From positions 1 through 13,463 of the forward strand of contig JAFPCT010000134.1 in the NCBI GenBank assembly GCA_017390125.1: 13,463 nucleotides of DNA. Reading direction: 5' to 3'. Both the position numbers and the translations under genes were made by a program. Below, piece by piece: positions 1 to 7,412 of the stretch (the stretch's first letter is position 1; each line of letters opens with the position of its first letter). This DNA comes from Treponema sp. GTDB lineage: Bacteria; Spirochaetota; Spirochaetia; Treponematales; Treponemataceae. The notes beneath the pieces are model-generated. The model saw nothing but the letters and a program-made list of their open reading frames with translations. It had not been told where the DNA came from and did no database searches.

Positions 1-161
1 GCCGCCTTATTCCTGCTCCAGGCAAAAAAGCCGGCGAATGGGTTGAATTCGGCGGACTCCTTGGCGGTTGCCCGGTAATGCCAGTAAGCAAATTCGGTTG
101 TGCTGAATTTATCAACCGCGGCGGAAGAATCCCGGCGCCAATACATAGTTTCCGTAACTAA
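1..161 (+). CDS. PFL family (UPF0210) protein, C-terminal end only
   Basis: This is the last 53 codons of a gene that begins outside the window; the frame starts at base 3 and stops at TAA 159-161. The readable peptide contains LIPAPGKKAGEWVEFGGLLG, then PVMPVSKFG, and ends with NRGGRIPAPIHSFRN. These glycine-rich blocks match my recollection of the C-terminus of the PFL/UPF0210 family (about 450 residues, often beside a small ACT-domain protein). The family has a distant link to glycyl-radical enzyme folds, but its biochemical role is not established, so no function is assigned. The final 16 codons and the stop lie inside a 79-base segment that is duplicated 142 bases downstream. The family call rests on motif memory over a short fragment. 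Confidence 0.75.
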   Translation, partial: RLIPAPGKKAGEWVEFGGLLGGCPVMPVSKFGCAEFINRGGRIPAPIHSFRN

Positions 162-189
162 GCTGGTCTGCAGCGGAGCTGCGTAACGG
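111..189 (+). repeat. Direct repeat, copy 1 (79 bases), spanning a gene end
   Basis: The segment runs from ATCAACCGCGGCGG to GCTGCGTAACGG and recurs at 253-331 with one mismatch (G134 versus A276). It holds the last 16 codons and stop of the PFL gene, then an imperfect hairpin (152-189) with arms CCGTAAC..AGCT and AGCTGCGTAACGG. The single difference is silent (CCG to CCA, proline). This copy is not followed by a T run. Confidence 0.95.
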
Positions 190-196
190 CAATTAT

Positions 197-264
197 GCCG
201 CGGTTGGCTCTGCAAGGAAGCTATTTAAGGCGTCGCTCGCGCGACTTGCGGGATCAACCGCGGC
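197..264. repeat. Long imperfect inverted repeat / stem-loop in the spacer
   Basis: GCCGCGGTTG (197-206) is the exact reverse complement of CAACCGCGGC (255-264). Inside it, GCAAG (212-216) pairs with CTTGC (245-249), leaving symmetrical 5-base strands (207-211 and 250-254) that can partly pair by G-C and G-U. The inner loop holds a further small hairpin, GTCGC-TCGC-GCGAC (232-245), which shares one base with the CTTGC arm. The right arm lies in repeat copy 2, and the same arm sequence also exists in copy 1 (113-122), so two alternative pairings are possible. This may be the body of a small interspersed repeat; that identity is inferred. Confidence 0.7.
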
Positions 265-331
265 GGAAGAATCCCAGCGCCAATACATAGTTTCCGTAAC
301 TAAGCTGGTCTGCAGCGGAGCTGCGTAACGG
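253..331 (+). repeat. Direct repeat, copy 2 (79 bases)
   Basis: Second copy of 111-189, offset by 142 bases and 78/79 identical. It still encodes the same 16 residues and TAA but is cut off from the gene by the true stop at 159-161, so it is non-coding here. Its downstream half supplies the hairpin of the probable terminator at 294-336. Confidence 0.95.
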
Positions 332-336
332 TTTTT
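294..336 (+). terminator. Probable intrinsic terminator of the PFL gene
   Basis: An imperfect stem joins CCGTAACTAAGCT (294-306) to AGCTGCGTAACGG (319-331): four outer pairs, an AC/GT pair between mismatches, and four inner AGCT pairs. TTTTT follows at 332-336. The loop contains CTGCAG and allows a competing GCTG/CAGC pairing. The same hairpin in copy 1 lacks the T run, so copy 2 is the better terminator. Confidence 0.55.
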
Positions 337-375
337 GTGTCAATTCTAAAACTCGACATTCAGGCTTAAAAAAAC

Positions 376-406
376 TTGTAAAATTCTCATGAAAGTCCGA
401 TACTAG
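376..406 (+). promoter_or_regulatory. Candidate promoter for the chemoreceptor
   Basis: Two overlapping readings exist. A sigma-70-like one is TTGTAA (376-381), 17 bases, GATACT (399-404). A flagellar sigma-28-like one is TAAA (379-382) with TCCGATAC (396-403), which matches GCCGATAA at 6 of 8 positions, but its spacing is 13 rather than the usual 15. Chemotaxis genes are often sigma-28-dependent, so the second is attractive by context, but neither match is strong. Confidence 0.3.
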
Positions 407-436
407 TAATAGTCTATTTTTTTTAAGGAGTTGAGA

Positions 437-2527
437 ATGGGCAAAAAAATCATTAATCATAAAAACGGCAAACTTTTTATATTTGTTGCTGGAATTGTTG
501 CAGCTGCAATTTTACTTCTTAATGTTGTGCAGGTTCTTATAATTGCATCTGTCATGCGTGGTACAATCAAAGAAGAATCAATGCGGGAATATGGGCAGTT
601 TGCAGATTCTTATGCAGCCATCGTTTCTACAACTTTGGAGAAGTATTTCGCTCATCTTGATTATTACGTAAATGCAGATGTTGTAAAAACTCAGAGCACG
701 CCTCAGATTGTTGAATGGCTCAGGGCCAATGAAACTGTTCGTGACCGCGATCTGGATTATGTGGCATGGGTTGATAATAGCGGCGAATTCTATTCCGATG
801 TGGGAACTCATACAAATGTCCTGGAAAGAGATTACTTTCAGGAAATCATACGTCAGGGAAAAAATGAATTTATAGACAACCCTGTTTCATCAAAGGCTAC
901 TGGTAAAACTGTAGTTCACATTTGCCGTGCTGCAAAAGTAAATGGAAAAACTGTTGGTTTCTTCGCTGGAGTCGTAAACTTCACTAATCTTTCTGCATTA
1001 CTTGATAACATAAATTTGGAAAAAGGTGATGTTTCTCTTTTCGCTTCAACAGGTGATTTAATCTGTACTAGCGGTGATTTTGACACATTGAAGTCAGATC
1101 TTGAATCCGGCGGTGAAGAAGCCAAAAAGATGATTTCTGAAATTACGGATGCCGTAGGACATGGTTCCAGCGGTGTTTCTGTGACTGGCGGCGGAAAGAC
1201 AATCAACATTTATCGTCCGATTGCACATACGCCTTGGACCCTTACACTTATGATGGATGCAAACGAGCTTGTTGAGACTGCTACGGTTGTAGGTCAGTAC
1301 ATGGTTGTGGGCAGCCTTGTTCTTATGCTTGTAATCATCATGATTGTGGTTGTCATTGTATTCACTTCTCTTAAACCTTTGGACAATGTTGAGCGTACAA
1401 TCATGAACATTGCTTCAGGTGATGCTGATTTGACAAAGCGAATTGATTATCACGCAAACAATGAAATCGGTCGTGTTGTAGAGGGATTCAATCTGTTCGC
1501 AAAAAAACTGCAGGACATTATCAGCGCAATGAAAGATTCAAAGCAGGAACTTGTTAATTCTGGTGAAAATCTTGCAGCCTGCTCACAGGATACTTCTGCA
1601 TCGATTACACAGATTATCTCAAACATTGAAAGCATGGCCAATCAGATAAATAATCAGTCCAACAGCGTAAGCGGAACTGCAGGTGCAGTAAACGAGATTG
1701 CATCAAACATTGACTCATTGAACAACATGATTTCAAACCAGGCCAGTGCTGTAACTCAGGCAAGTGCAGCTGTCGAAGAAATGATCGGAAACATCAATTC
1801 TGTAAACAACTCTGTTACAAAGATGGTAACCATGTTTGAAGACCTTGCGCAGAAGGTTATTACTGGTGTAAAAAAACAGGATGACGTAAATGACCGTATC
1901 AAGGTTATTGATTCAGAAAGCAAGGCTCTGCAGGAAGCCAATGCGGTAATTTCAAACATTGCCGAACAGACAAACCTTCTTGCCATGAACGCCGCAATCG
2001 AAGCTGCTCATGCCGGTGAAGCAGGAAAGGGATTCAGTGTTGTTGCCGATGAAATTCGTAAGCTTTCTGAAACATCTTCTTCTCAGTCAAAGACTATTGG
2101 TGATCAGCTTAAGACAATTTCTGAAAGTATTGATGGAATTGTAGAGGCTTCTATGTCTGCAAAAGAGTCATTCTCTGAAGTTTCAGAAGGAATCGAAGGA
2201 ACTACACATCTTGTTCACGAAATCAAGAATGCGATGGAAGAGCAGGGTGAAGGTTCAAAGCAGATTTCCCTTGCGTTGAACTCAATGAATGACAGTTCAA
2301 ACGAAGTAAAGAATGCTTCTGCTGAAATGCAGGAAGGAAACAGACAGATTCTGATGGAAATCAGAAATCTTCAGGATGCAACTTTAAGCATCAAGTCTGG
2401 AATGGATGAGATGAGAGCTGGTGCAACTAAGATTAATGAAACTGGTGTTGCGCTTACAAATATATCTACTGCTATGAAAGATTCAATTTCCAAGATTGGT
2501 ACGCAGGTAGATCAGTTCAGGGTATAA
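437..2527 (+). CDS. Methyl-accepting chemotaxis protein with Cache sensor
   Basis: A transmembrane chemoreceptor of 696 residues that senses a ligand outside the inner membrane and controls the CheA/CheW kinase complex. Order: short cytoplasmic N-terminus; TM1 about residues 13-38; periplasmic Cache-type domain about 40-285 (with blocks such as LERDYFQEI and DNPVSSKATGKTVVHICR); TM2 about 289-312; HAMP about 313-365; then a long coiled-coil signalling domain. The signalling hairpin tip is clear near residues 509-545 (EQTNLLAMNAAIEAAHAGEA followed by GKGFSVVADEIRKL). ATG 437 is chosen over the in-frame TTG at 431 because AAGGAG (425-430) lies 6 bases before the ATG and directly abuts the TTG. 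No C-terminal CheR-tethering pentapeptide is seen. The ligand cannot be predicted. The GNAT gene begins 2 bases after the stop, which suggests co-transcription. Confidence 0.95.
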   Translation: MGKKIINHKNGKLFIFVAGIVAAAILLLNVVQVLIIASVMRGTIKEESMREYGQFADSYAAIVSTTLEKYFAHLDYYVNADVVKTQSTPQIVEWLRANETVRDRDLDYVAWVDNSGEFYSDVGTHTNVLERDYFQEIIRQGKNEFIDNPVSSKATGKTVVHICRAAKVNGKTVGFFAGVVNFTNLSALLDNINLEKGDVSLFASTGDLICTSGDFDTLKSDLESGGEEAKKMISEITDAVGHGSSGVSVTGGGKTINIYRPIAHTPWTLTLMMDANELVETATVVGQYMVVGSLVLMLVIIMIVVVIVFTSLKPLDNVERTIMNIASGDADLTKRIDYHANNEIGRVVEGFNLFAKKLQDIISAMKDSKQELVNSGENLAACSQDTSASITQIISNIESMANQINNQSNSVSGTAGAVNEIASNIDSLNNMISNQASAVTQASAAVEEMIGNINSVNNSVTKMVTMFEDLAQKVITGVKKQDDVNDRIKVIDSESKALQEANAVISNIAEQTNLLAMNAAIEAAHAGEAGKGFSVVADEIRKLSETSSSQSKTIGDQLKTISESIDGIVEASMSAKESFSEVSEGIEGTTHLVHEIKNAMEEQGEGSKQISLALNSMNDSSNEVKNASAEMQEGNRQILMEIRNLQDATLSIKSGMDEMRAGATKINETGVALTNISTAMKDSISKIGTQVDQFRV

Positions 2528-2529
2528 AG

Positions 2530-3442
2530 TTGTACTTCATTCCGCTGGAGGAAATAAAAGGCAAGTGCAGGAATTCTGTTCTTGCCTTTTTGCAAAAAAA
2601 CGAGCAGATCTGCGTTCAGCTTGTGGCAAATCTGCGTAAAAGTATAAAAAACTGCTATGTTCTTTATCTGGACCCGGATTCCAGAAAAGAACTTTATGGC
2701 GTTATTTCTGTAAAATCAACAATACTTCACTGTCTCCCTTTTGCAAATCCTCAGACAGAAACTGCATTGCAGCATGATTTTGTTTCTTCTTTTGCACGTT
2801 TTTTTTTTGGAAAATGGGTTTGAAAATCCGGTTTGCGTAAACGGTACTTTTTCCGGCAGCCAGCTTATTTTCAAGGCTTTTGAACGTCTGGAACGATTTC
2901 CGGCGGAAAAAAACTCCTATTTTCTTATGAAACTTAACGGCAAGGCTTTTGCAAAATATATCGCCCGCTCGCACAAGGCTCAGAAAGGTCTTTCAGTTTT
3001 GAGATGCAAGAAAGATTTGCCTGCTCCTTATTTGAAAGAACTTTTGTCTCTGCAGGAGCAGTATGAGAAGGAAGAGGTTGTTCCTTCCTGCATGGAGTTT
3101 GATGAAGATTCATGCCGCCTGAGGCTTCTGAATGCCCTGCGGAAGCAGTATGTGCTTGCTTTGTCAAAAAAAGATGAGCAGGGAAATGAAAGGCTTATTG
3201 CCAAGGCAGGCACCAATTCAATTGGGTTCAAGCATGTGCAGATTGGCGGCGTATTTACTTTGCCAGAGGAGCGGGGCAGGCATTTTGCCTTCTATCTTAT
3301 GACTGTGCTTCTTGTAAAAATATTGAAAATGAAGCGCACTCCGGTTCTGTTTGTTAAAAAACAGAATGCAGCCGCTTCCCGACTGTATGATTCCCTGTGT
3401 TTTGAAAAAATCTGCGATTATACTATTGCTTATTTTGATTAG
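2530..3442 (+). pseudogene. GNAT-family N-acetyltransferase, frame broken at T10
   Basis: Two overlapping open frames together make one GNAT protein. The first runs from a TTG at 2530 (2 bases after the chemoreceptor stop; AGGG at 2519-2522 is a weak ribosome site) to TGA 2821-2823. The second continues to TAG at 3440-3442. They join at a run of ten T (2799-2808). With nine T, the reading goes SSFARFF then LENGFENPVCVNG, giving one 303-residue protein. The C-terminal half carries the acetyl-CoA-binding pattern of GNATs: GGVFTLPEERGRHFAFYLMT, then KKQNAAASRLYDSLCFE, the usual N..A..LY..LGF block. The N-terminal half resembles the extra domain of two-domain GNATs. The substrate is unknown. The break may be a real mutation, phase variation, polymerase slippage, or a homopolymer sequencing error; the intact reading on both sides favours a recent or reversible event. 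Confidence 0.8.
2799..2808 (+). repeat. Homopolymer T10 inside the GNAT gene
   Basis: Ten consecutive T within the coding region, flanked by GCACG and GGAAAATGG. Nine T (or twelve) would restore a 303-304 residue protein; ten T stop it after 97 residues. A run of this length is prone to replication and transcription slippage and to sequencing error. Confidence 0.95.
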
Positions 3443-3545
3443 GAATGGCTTCCAGATTCTGGTCGCTTTCCTGAATTTCTGCCTTTCCTTTATTATATAA
3501 GGTGTGTAATCGGAATTTTCCAATTTTATTTTAAATTTAAATTCC

Positions 3546-3575
3546 TTGCCTGCTCATAAATTTGTCGGGTATAAT
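3546..3575 (+). promoter_or_regulatory. Sigma-70-type promoter of pfk, predicted leaderless
   Basis: TTGCCT (3546-3551), an 18-base spacer and a perfect TATAAT (3570-3575). Only AAGAGCC separates the -10 box from the ATG at 3583, so transcription should start at or one base before the start codon. No Shine-Dalgarno can then be transcribed. The rest of the 140-base gap after the GNAT gene is AT-rich with no convincing terminator. Confidence 0.7.
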
Positions 3576-3582
3576 AAGAGCC

Positions 3583-4668
3583 ATGAAAAAGACAGCAGTA
3601 AAAACATTTGGTATTTTGACTTCCGGTGGAGACGCACCTGGATTGAATGCGGCAATTCGCGGAGTCTGCCGTTCTGCGATGATTAACTATGGCATGAAAA
3701 TCGTCGGAATCCGAAACGGATACCGTGGGTTGATAAATGGGGACTGCTTTCCGATTACAGCGGAAACAATTTCCGGAATCATAACTCGCGGCGGTACTAT
3801 TTTGGGAACCAGCCGTGAAAAGCCTTTTAAAAATCCGGTGGCCAGTCCGGAAACCGGGCTTCTTCCGATAGAGGCAATTAAAAAGAATTACAAGAAATGG
3901 AAGCTGGACGCGCTTGTTGTGCTCGGCGGAAACGGAACGAATACGACAGGAAGCCTTCTTGCAAAAGAAGGGCTGAATGTAATTGGTCTTCCGAAAACTA
4001 TTGATAATGATATTGTCGGCACTGACGTAACTTTTGGTTTTCATACAGCTGTTGACGTTGCCACAGAGGCAATTGACCGAATCCATACTACGGCTCACAG
4101 CCACAGCCGCGTAATGGTTGTTGAAGTTATGGGTCACAAAGCCGGCTGGCTTGCGCTTTATTCTGCCATTGCCGGCGGCGGAGATGTATGTCTCATTCCG
4201 GAAATCCCTTATGACATAAAATCTGTGGCAAAGAACGTTCTTGCCCGCCGCGATGCCGGAAAGGAGTTTTCCATCGTTGTAGTTGCAGAGGGTGCCCTTT
4301 CCGTTGAAGAGGCAAAACTTGATAAAAAGGCTTTCAAGAAAGCCCGTGCAGAAATGCCTATGTCCATTGGAAACAGGGTTGCAAAGGAGCTTGAGGAAGC
4401 CACAGGTCTTGAAAGCCGTACTTCTGTTTTGGGTTATCTGCAGAGAGGCGGTACTCCTTGTGCTTATGACCGAATTCTTGCTACACAGTTTGGCGCCGCA
4501 GCCGCAGATTATCTTGCAGCCGGTGATTTCGGCAAACTTGTTGTAATGCAGGATGACAAGATTACGGCAGTTCCGCTTGATACATGTGCCGGAAAAGTAA
4601 GAAACATTCCGGTGGACGATCCTCTCATCAAACAGGGACGTTCAGTAGGAATTTGTTTTGGCGACTAA
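3583..4668 (+). CDS. pfkA: 6-phosphofructokinase
   Basis: Phosphorylates fructose 6-phosphate to fructose 1,6-bisphosphate, the committed step of glycolysis, in the cytoplasm. The protein is 361 residues. Visible motifs are SGGDAPGLNAAIRG (14-27) at the nucleotide site, RGGTILGTSR (69-78), GGNGT (115-119), the catalytic loop PKTIDND (137-143), and MGHKAGWLA (183-191) for sugar-phosphate binding. By the Escherichia coli numbering rule, residue 104 is Gly (ATP-type) and residue 124 is Lys (as in PPi enzymes and group III ATP enzymes). A group III ATP-dependent enzyme is therefore more likely than a PPi enzyme, without certainty. Asn replaces the usual Asp at 103; I recall GGNGT in relatives from anaerobes. 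ATG 3583 is chosen over an in-frame TTG at 3562 because the latter precedes the -10 box. The 3' end overlaps the next gene by 11 bases. The symbol is by family only. Confidence 0.93.
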   Translation: MKKTAVKTFGILTSGGDAPGLNAAIRGVCRSAMINYGMKIVGIRNGYRGLINGDCFPITAETISGIITRGGTILGTSREKPFKNPVASPETGLLPIEAIKKNYKKWKLDALVVLGGNGTNTTGSLLAKEGLNVIGLPKTIDNDIVGTDVTFGFHTAVDVATEAIDRIHTTAHSHSRVMVVEVMGHKAGWLALYSAIAGGGDVCLIPEIPYDIKSVAKNVLARRDAGKEFSIVVVAEGALSVEEAKLDKKAFKKARAEMPMSIGNRVAKELEEATGLESRTSVLGYLQRGGTPCAYDRILATQFGAAAADYLAAGDFGKLVVMQDDKITAVPLDTCAGKVRNIPVDDPLIKQGRSVGICFGD

Positions 4669-5536
4669 AATTTTTTTTCAGGGTGATTTTAAATGCCGGT
4701 TTTGCCGCGAATGTCTGGGACTCGGCTGTAAGGGCGAGCTTCCCGGCATGGGCGGAGTAAATGAAAGCCGAAATTTCATATTGAACTGCTCTGCCTGGGA
4801 TGATTTTCCGGCAGATGAATCTGTTCCTGTGCTTCCTCAGGACCTGGGCATTGCTCCTGTTACCGGCGCTGCCCAGAACATCGGGTTCCAGCGGGAAGCG
4901 GATTTTTACATAAACTATTTTACTGCTGCAGAACATGCCGGCATTTCGCTGTGTGTAGGGGACGGAGCTCCTGATGAAAAACTGGAGCTTGGTACAAAGG
5001 CAGTGGAATCTCTTGGCTCAAAGGCATACTTTTTTCTCAAGCCCTATCCCGATGAAAAACTTGTTCAGCGGATTGATTTTGTGCGTTCCCATGCTCTGGC
5101 CGTAGGTATGGACATTGACGCATACAATATTGCCACGATGCGCAATCAGGCTAAACTTGAGCGCAAGACTAAGGAACAGATTAAGAGTTTGCGTGATTAT
5201 GCGAAACTGCCATTCATGCTGAAGGGTATTTTTACAGAAGAAGACGTAGCTCTTTGCCGGGAAGTAAAGCCGGATATTGTTGTGGTCTCAAATCATGGTG
5301 GACGCGTGGAAACGGAAGAAGGCAGTACGGCTGACTTCCTTGCAAAATATGCCGTTGAGCTTTCAGACTGTACCGGTGAAATCTGGGTTGACGGCGGCAT
5401 TCGCAAAACTCGTGACGTTCAGGTTGCAAAGAAGCTTGGGGCAAAAAAATGCCTTGTAGCCCGCCCCTGGATAAGCAGGCTTGTTTGCGGTGGAATTCCG
5501 GCAATGGAAGAAGCTGTCCGGCAGTTTTTCTGCTAG
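4658..5536 (+). CDS. FMN-dependent alpha-hydroxy-acid dehydrogenase-like protein
   Basis: A 292-residue TIM-barrel flavoprotein of the family that includes lactate oxidase/dehydrogenase and glycolate oxidase, which oxidise 2-hydroxy acids with FMN. Support: the C-terminal active-site blocks LKGIFTEEDV (K189), VSNHGGR (S211, H213, R216; the His is the proton acceptor in the family) and WVDGGIRKTRDV (D245, R249), followed by ARP. The N-terminus is unusual: C13-x2-C16-x2-C19-x4-C24, then GELPGMGGV, a cysteine arrangement I recall from clostridial relatives. At 292 residues it is shorter than the 350-380 of classical members. The start is TTG 4658, with AGGA at 4647-4650 (7-base spacing); it lies inside the end of pfk, so translation is probably coupled. 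A role in lactate or other 2-hydroxy-acid metabolism next to glycolysis is plausible, but the substrate is not shown. A type 2 isopentenyl-diphosphate isomerase is less likely. Confidence 0.82.
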   Translation: MATKIFFQGDFKCRFCRECLGLGCKGELPGMGGVNESRNFILNCSAWDDFPADESVPVLPQDLGIAPVTGAAQNIGFQREADFYINYFTAAEHAGISLCVGDGAPDEKLELGTKAVESLGSKAYFFLKPYPDEKLVQRIDFVRSHALAVGMDIDAYNIATMRNQAKLERKTKEQIKSLRDYAKLPFMLKGIFTEEDVALCREVKPDIVVVSNHGGRVETEEGSTADFLAKYAVELSDCTGEIWVDGGIRKTRDVQVAKKLGAKKCLVARPWISRLVCGGIPAMEEAVRQFFC

Positions 5537-5549
5537 AGCCAGGCTACTC

Positions 5550-7412
5550 TTATTTGTTGCCGCTGTTTCTTCCTGCCATAAAACCAAAGCCGGTAAAGAA
5601 AATAATCAGAATGTAAACAAAAAGTCCCGTAACGATTGCGTAATCAGTTCCGAAAGTTCCCATGAGACTGAAGTTCATGAACTTGAAGAAGCTCTGGGAA
5701 AGGCTGAGGACAATCGCAATCAGCGGACAGAATGCCGGGAAAATATAAATCCAGTGGAATTTGAATATTGTGTTTTCGTTTACGCGGAAATGCCATGCGG
5801 CAATTGCGGCAACAATAAACAGAATAAGTATGAAGAACGGATAGAACAGCCTGTTTATAAGGGACTGTCCGTAGGCTTCTCCAGAAAAACCGTAGGTGTC
5901 GGCAGTAGGATAGAAACTCATCAGGGACGGCAGAGACATTACCCTTGGTCCCTTTGAGGCCTCTTTCAGAAGGTTGAAATCATCATACGGAATAGGAAGG
6001 ATAATGTATCCCTGATTTCGTTCATCAGAAAGACCGCCGATCGAAATCGGACCGTATTTTATACCCTCAAGATTGCGGTCAATTGAATTAAGAAGAATCA
6101 TAGGAATGTTACGGTCTTTTTTTGAAAGTCCGAAGTTGTCCAGAATTTCGCCGTCAATGTATTTTGTCTCAATGTTCTTCATTTTTGCGTAGGGAACGTA
6201 AATTCCCGAAAGATACTGGTTTCCAGGCGAAAGCGTAATTACAGAAAATCCACGGAGGTACTGAATCATGTTGGCGGCAGTTCTCTTTGAGGCAACTCCG
6301 CGGATAAAGTATATGCTGGTTGTTCCGTTGATTTTATTTTTTACCTTGAAATATACGTTGTTTGCTGTTTCGTATCCCTGCAAATTGAATGTTTCGTCAT
6401 AGTAGAAACACTGGTTGTCCAAAGCCTGTTCGGAAATTCGGAGGTAGCGTATTACGTCAGAATCAAGGGAAAGTTCTTTTGAAGTTGTGGCAAGAGTGTT
6501 GAAGACGTAGTAAGAGTGAATGAAATCTTCGTTTACCAGCGCCTTGTAGCCTTCGATTTTCATTGCGAAAATTCTCTGCTCTTCCGTAGTTTTAAAAATC
6601 TGAGAACCAGACAGCTTATTCCATGCTTCTGCGGCAAGCTGCTTGCATTCGTTTATGTTCAGGTCTTTTGACGAGGCGCTTTTAAGGGCTTCCTGTGCAT
6701 AATAGTGTGCTCCGAACCAGTCTTCCTGGTCCCGGCATTTTTTTGCAGTCTGCAGGAGTTTGTAGGATTCATAGGGTTCAGAAGGAGCCTTTACCTTTTC
6801 CTTCGGTTTGCCAAGATAGTCTTTTCCGAAAGTAAGTTCATTCATTGAGTGAACGATGGTTTTCGAAAGTTTTGCCTTTTCGTCCAAAGCCGATTCTGTT
6901 TTGAAAAGAAGGTCCTTGTTTTTCTGATTTTTTGCGTTGATTCCGCAGGCGAGCTTTGCATATTTGTAGGCAAGCTCATAGTTCTGTGCCTTGTAAAGGT
7001 TTTCCGCAGTATTCTGATATTCCAGCATAAGTGACGGCAGATTGTTGTAAGCCTGCATTTTACGTTCAATCTGAGGAAGTCCAATTTCAGTTGAAAGCTC
7101 AATAATGAAAATGAATACAAGCGAATTTATGAAAACCATTTTAAGGCGGTCAAACATTGCATGAGAAAACCTGAGACGGCTGTTTGAAGAGTTTGCTCCA
7201 AAATCCAAAGCCCAGCCTACGATTGCGCTTGTAAAGATTACGCATGGCAGAATGATGATAAATGTTTTAAGTCCGGCAAGAAATTTGTAGGTCTTTTCGT
7301 ATTCCGGCAGAATTTCCGGAATCGCAATGCCGGTAAATCCATAGATGATTGAGCCCAAAAAGCAGACTAGGCCAAAACTTATGGAAACGATATTCATTCT
7401 GTTTGTTTTCAT
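5550..7412 (-). CDS. Membrane protein, 3 TM + periplasmic TPR-like domain + 3 TM
   Basis: Not recognised as a named family. The protein has 620 residues. TM helices are at about 10-31, 48-69, 91-108, then 528-548, 552-571 and 590-612. Between them lies a soluble region of about 415 residues. Its first part (about 125-330) is rich in paired helices with spaced Ala/Tyr/Leu, such as YKAQNYELAYKYAKLACGIN and WFGAHYYAQEALK, like TPR repeats. Its last part (about 340-520) looks beta-rich. Positive charges sit at the N-terminus, in the TM2-TM3 loop, in the TM4-TM5 loop and at the C-terminus, so the soluble region should be periplasmic. The start ATG overlaps the previous gene's stop (TAATG), which implies translational coupling and a shared complex. 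Its stop is 13 bases from that of the converging FMN enzyme gene. The 3+3 layout recalls LptF/LptG permeases, but no sequence signature proves it. Confidence 0.85.
   Translation of the reverse strand: MKTNRMNIVSISFGLVCFLGSIIYGFTGIAIPEILPEYEKTYKFLAGLKTFIIILPCVIFTSAIVGWALDFGANSSNSRLRFSHAMFDRLKMVFINSLVFIFIIELSTEIGLPQIERKMQAYNNLPSLMLEYQNTAENLYKAQNYELAYKYAKLACGINAKNQKNKDLLFKTESALDEKAKLSKTIVHSMNELTFGKDYLGKPKEKVKAPSEPYESYKLLQTAKKCRDQEDWFGAHYYAQEALKSASSKDLNINECKQLAAEAWNKLSGSQIFKTTEEQRIFAMKIEGYKALVNEDFIHSYYVFNTLATTSKELSLDSDVIRYLRISEQALDNQCFYYDETFNLQGYETANNVYFKVKNKINGTTSIYFIRGVASKRTAANMIQYLRGFSVITLSPGNQYLSGIYVPYAKMKNIETKYIDGEILDNFGLSKKDRNIPMILLNSIDRNLEGIKYGPISIGGLSDERNQGYIILPIPYDDFNLLKEASKGPRVMSLPSLMSFYPTADTYGFSGEAYGQSLINRLFYPFFILILFIVAAIAAWHFRVNENTIFKFHWIYIFPAFCPLIAIVLSLSQSFFKFMNFSLMGTFGTDYAIVTGLFVYILIIFFTGFGFMAGRNSGNK

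Noticed and set aside
253..303. Copy 2 of the repeat as a separate small gene
   Set aside because: It is only the duplicated 3' end of the PFL gene, with no start codon or ribosome site.
3443..3480. AGGAA...TTCCT with an inner CCAG/CTGG, as a terminator after the GNAT gene
   Set aside because: The stem is interrupted, the loop is short and no T run follows, so it does not meet the standard for an intrinsic terminator.
3526..4137. A 203-codon minus-strand open frame over pfk
   Set aside because: It is antisense to a clear phosphofructokinase; its composition is what the reverse of that coding sequence gives.
4671..4678. T8 run at the start of the FMN enzyme gene as a second phase-variable tract
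   Set aside because: The frame is intact as written and the run is shorter; nothing indicates switching.
5481..5957. A 158-codon open frame on the plus strand opposite the 620-residue membrane protein
   Set aside because: It lies across the end of the FMN enzyme gene and inside the opposite-strand gene, has low-complexity polar composition, no ribosome site and no family motif; it is a shadow.
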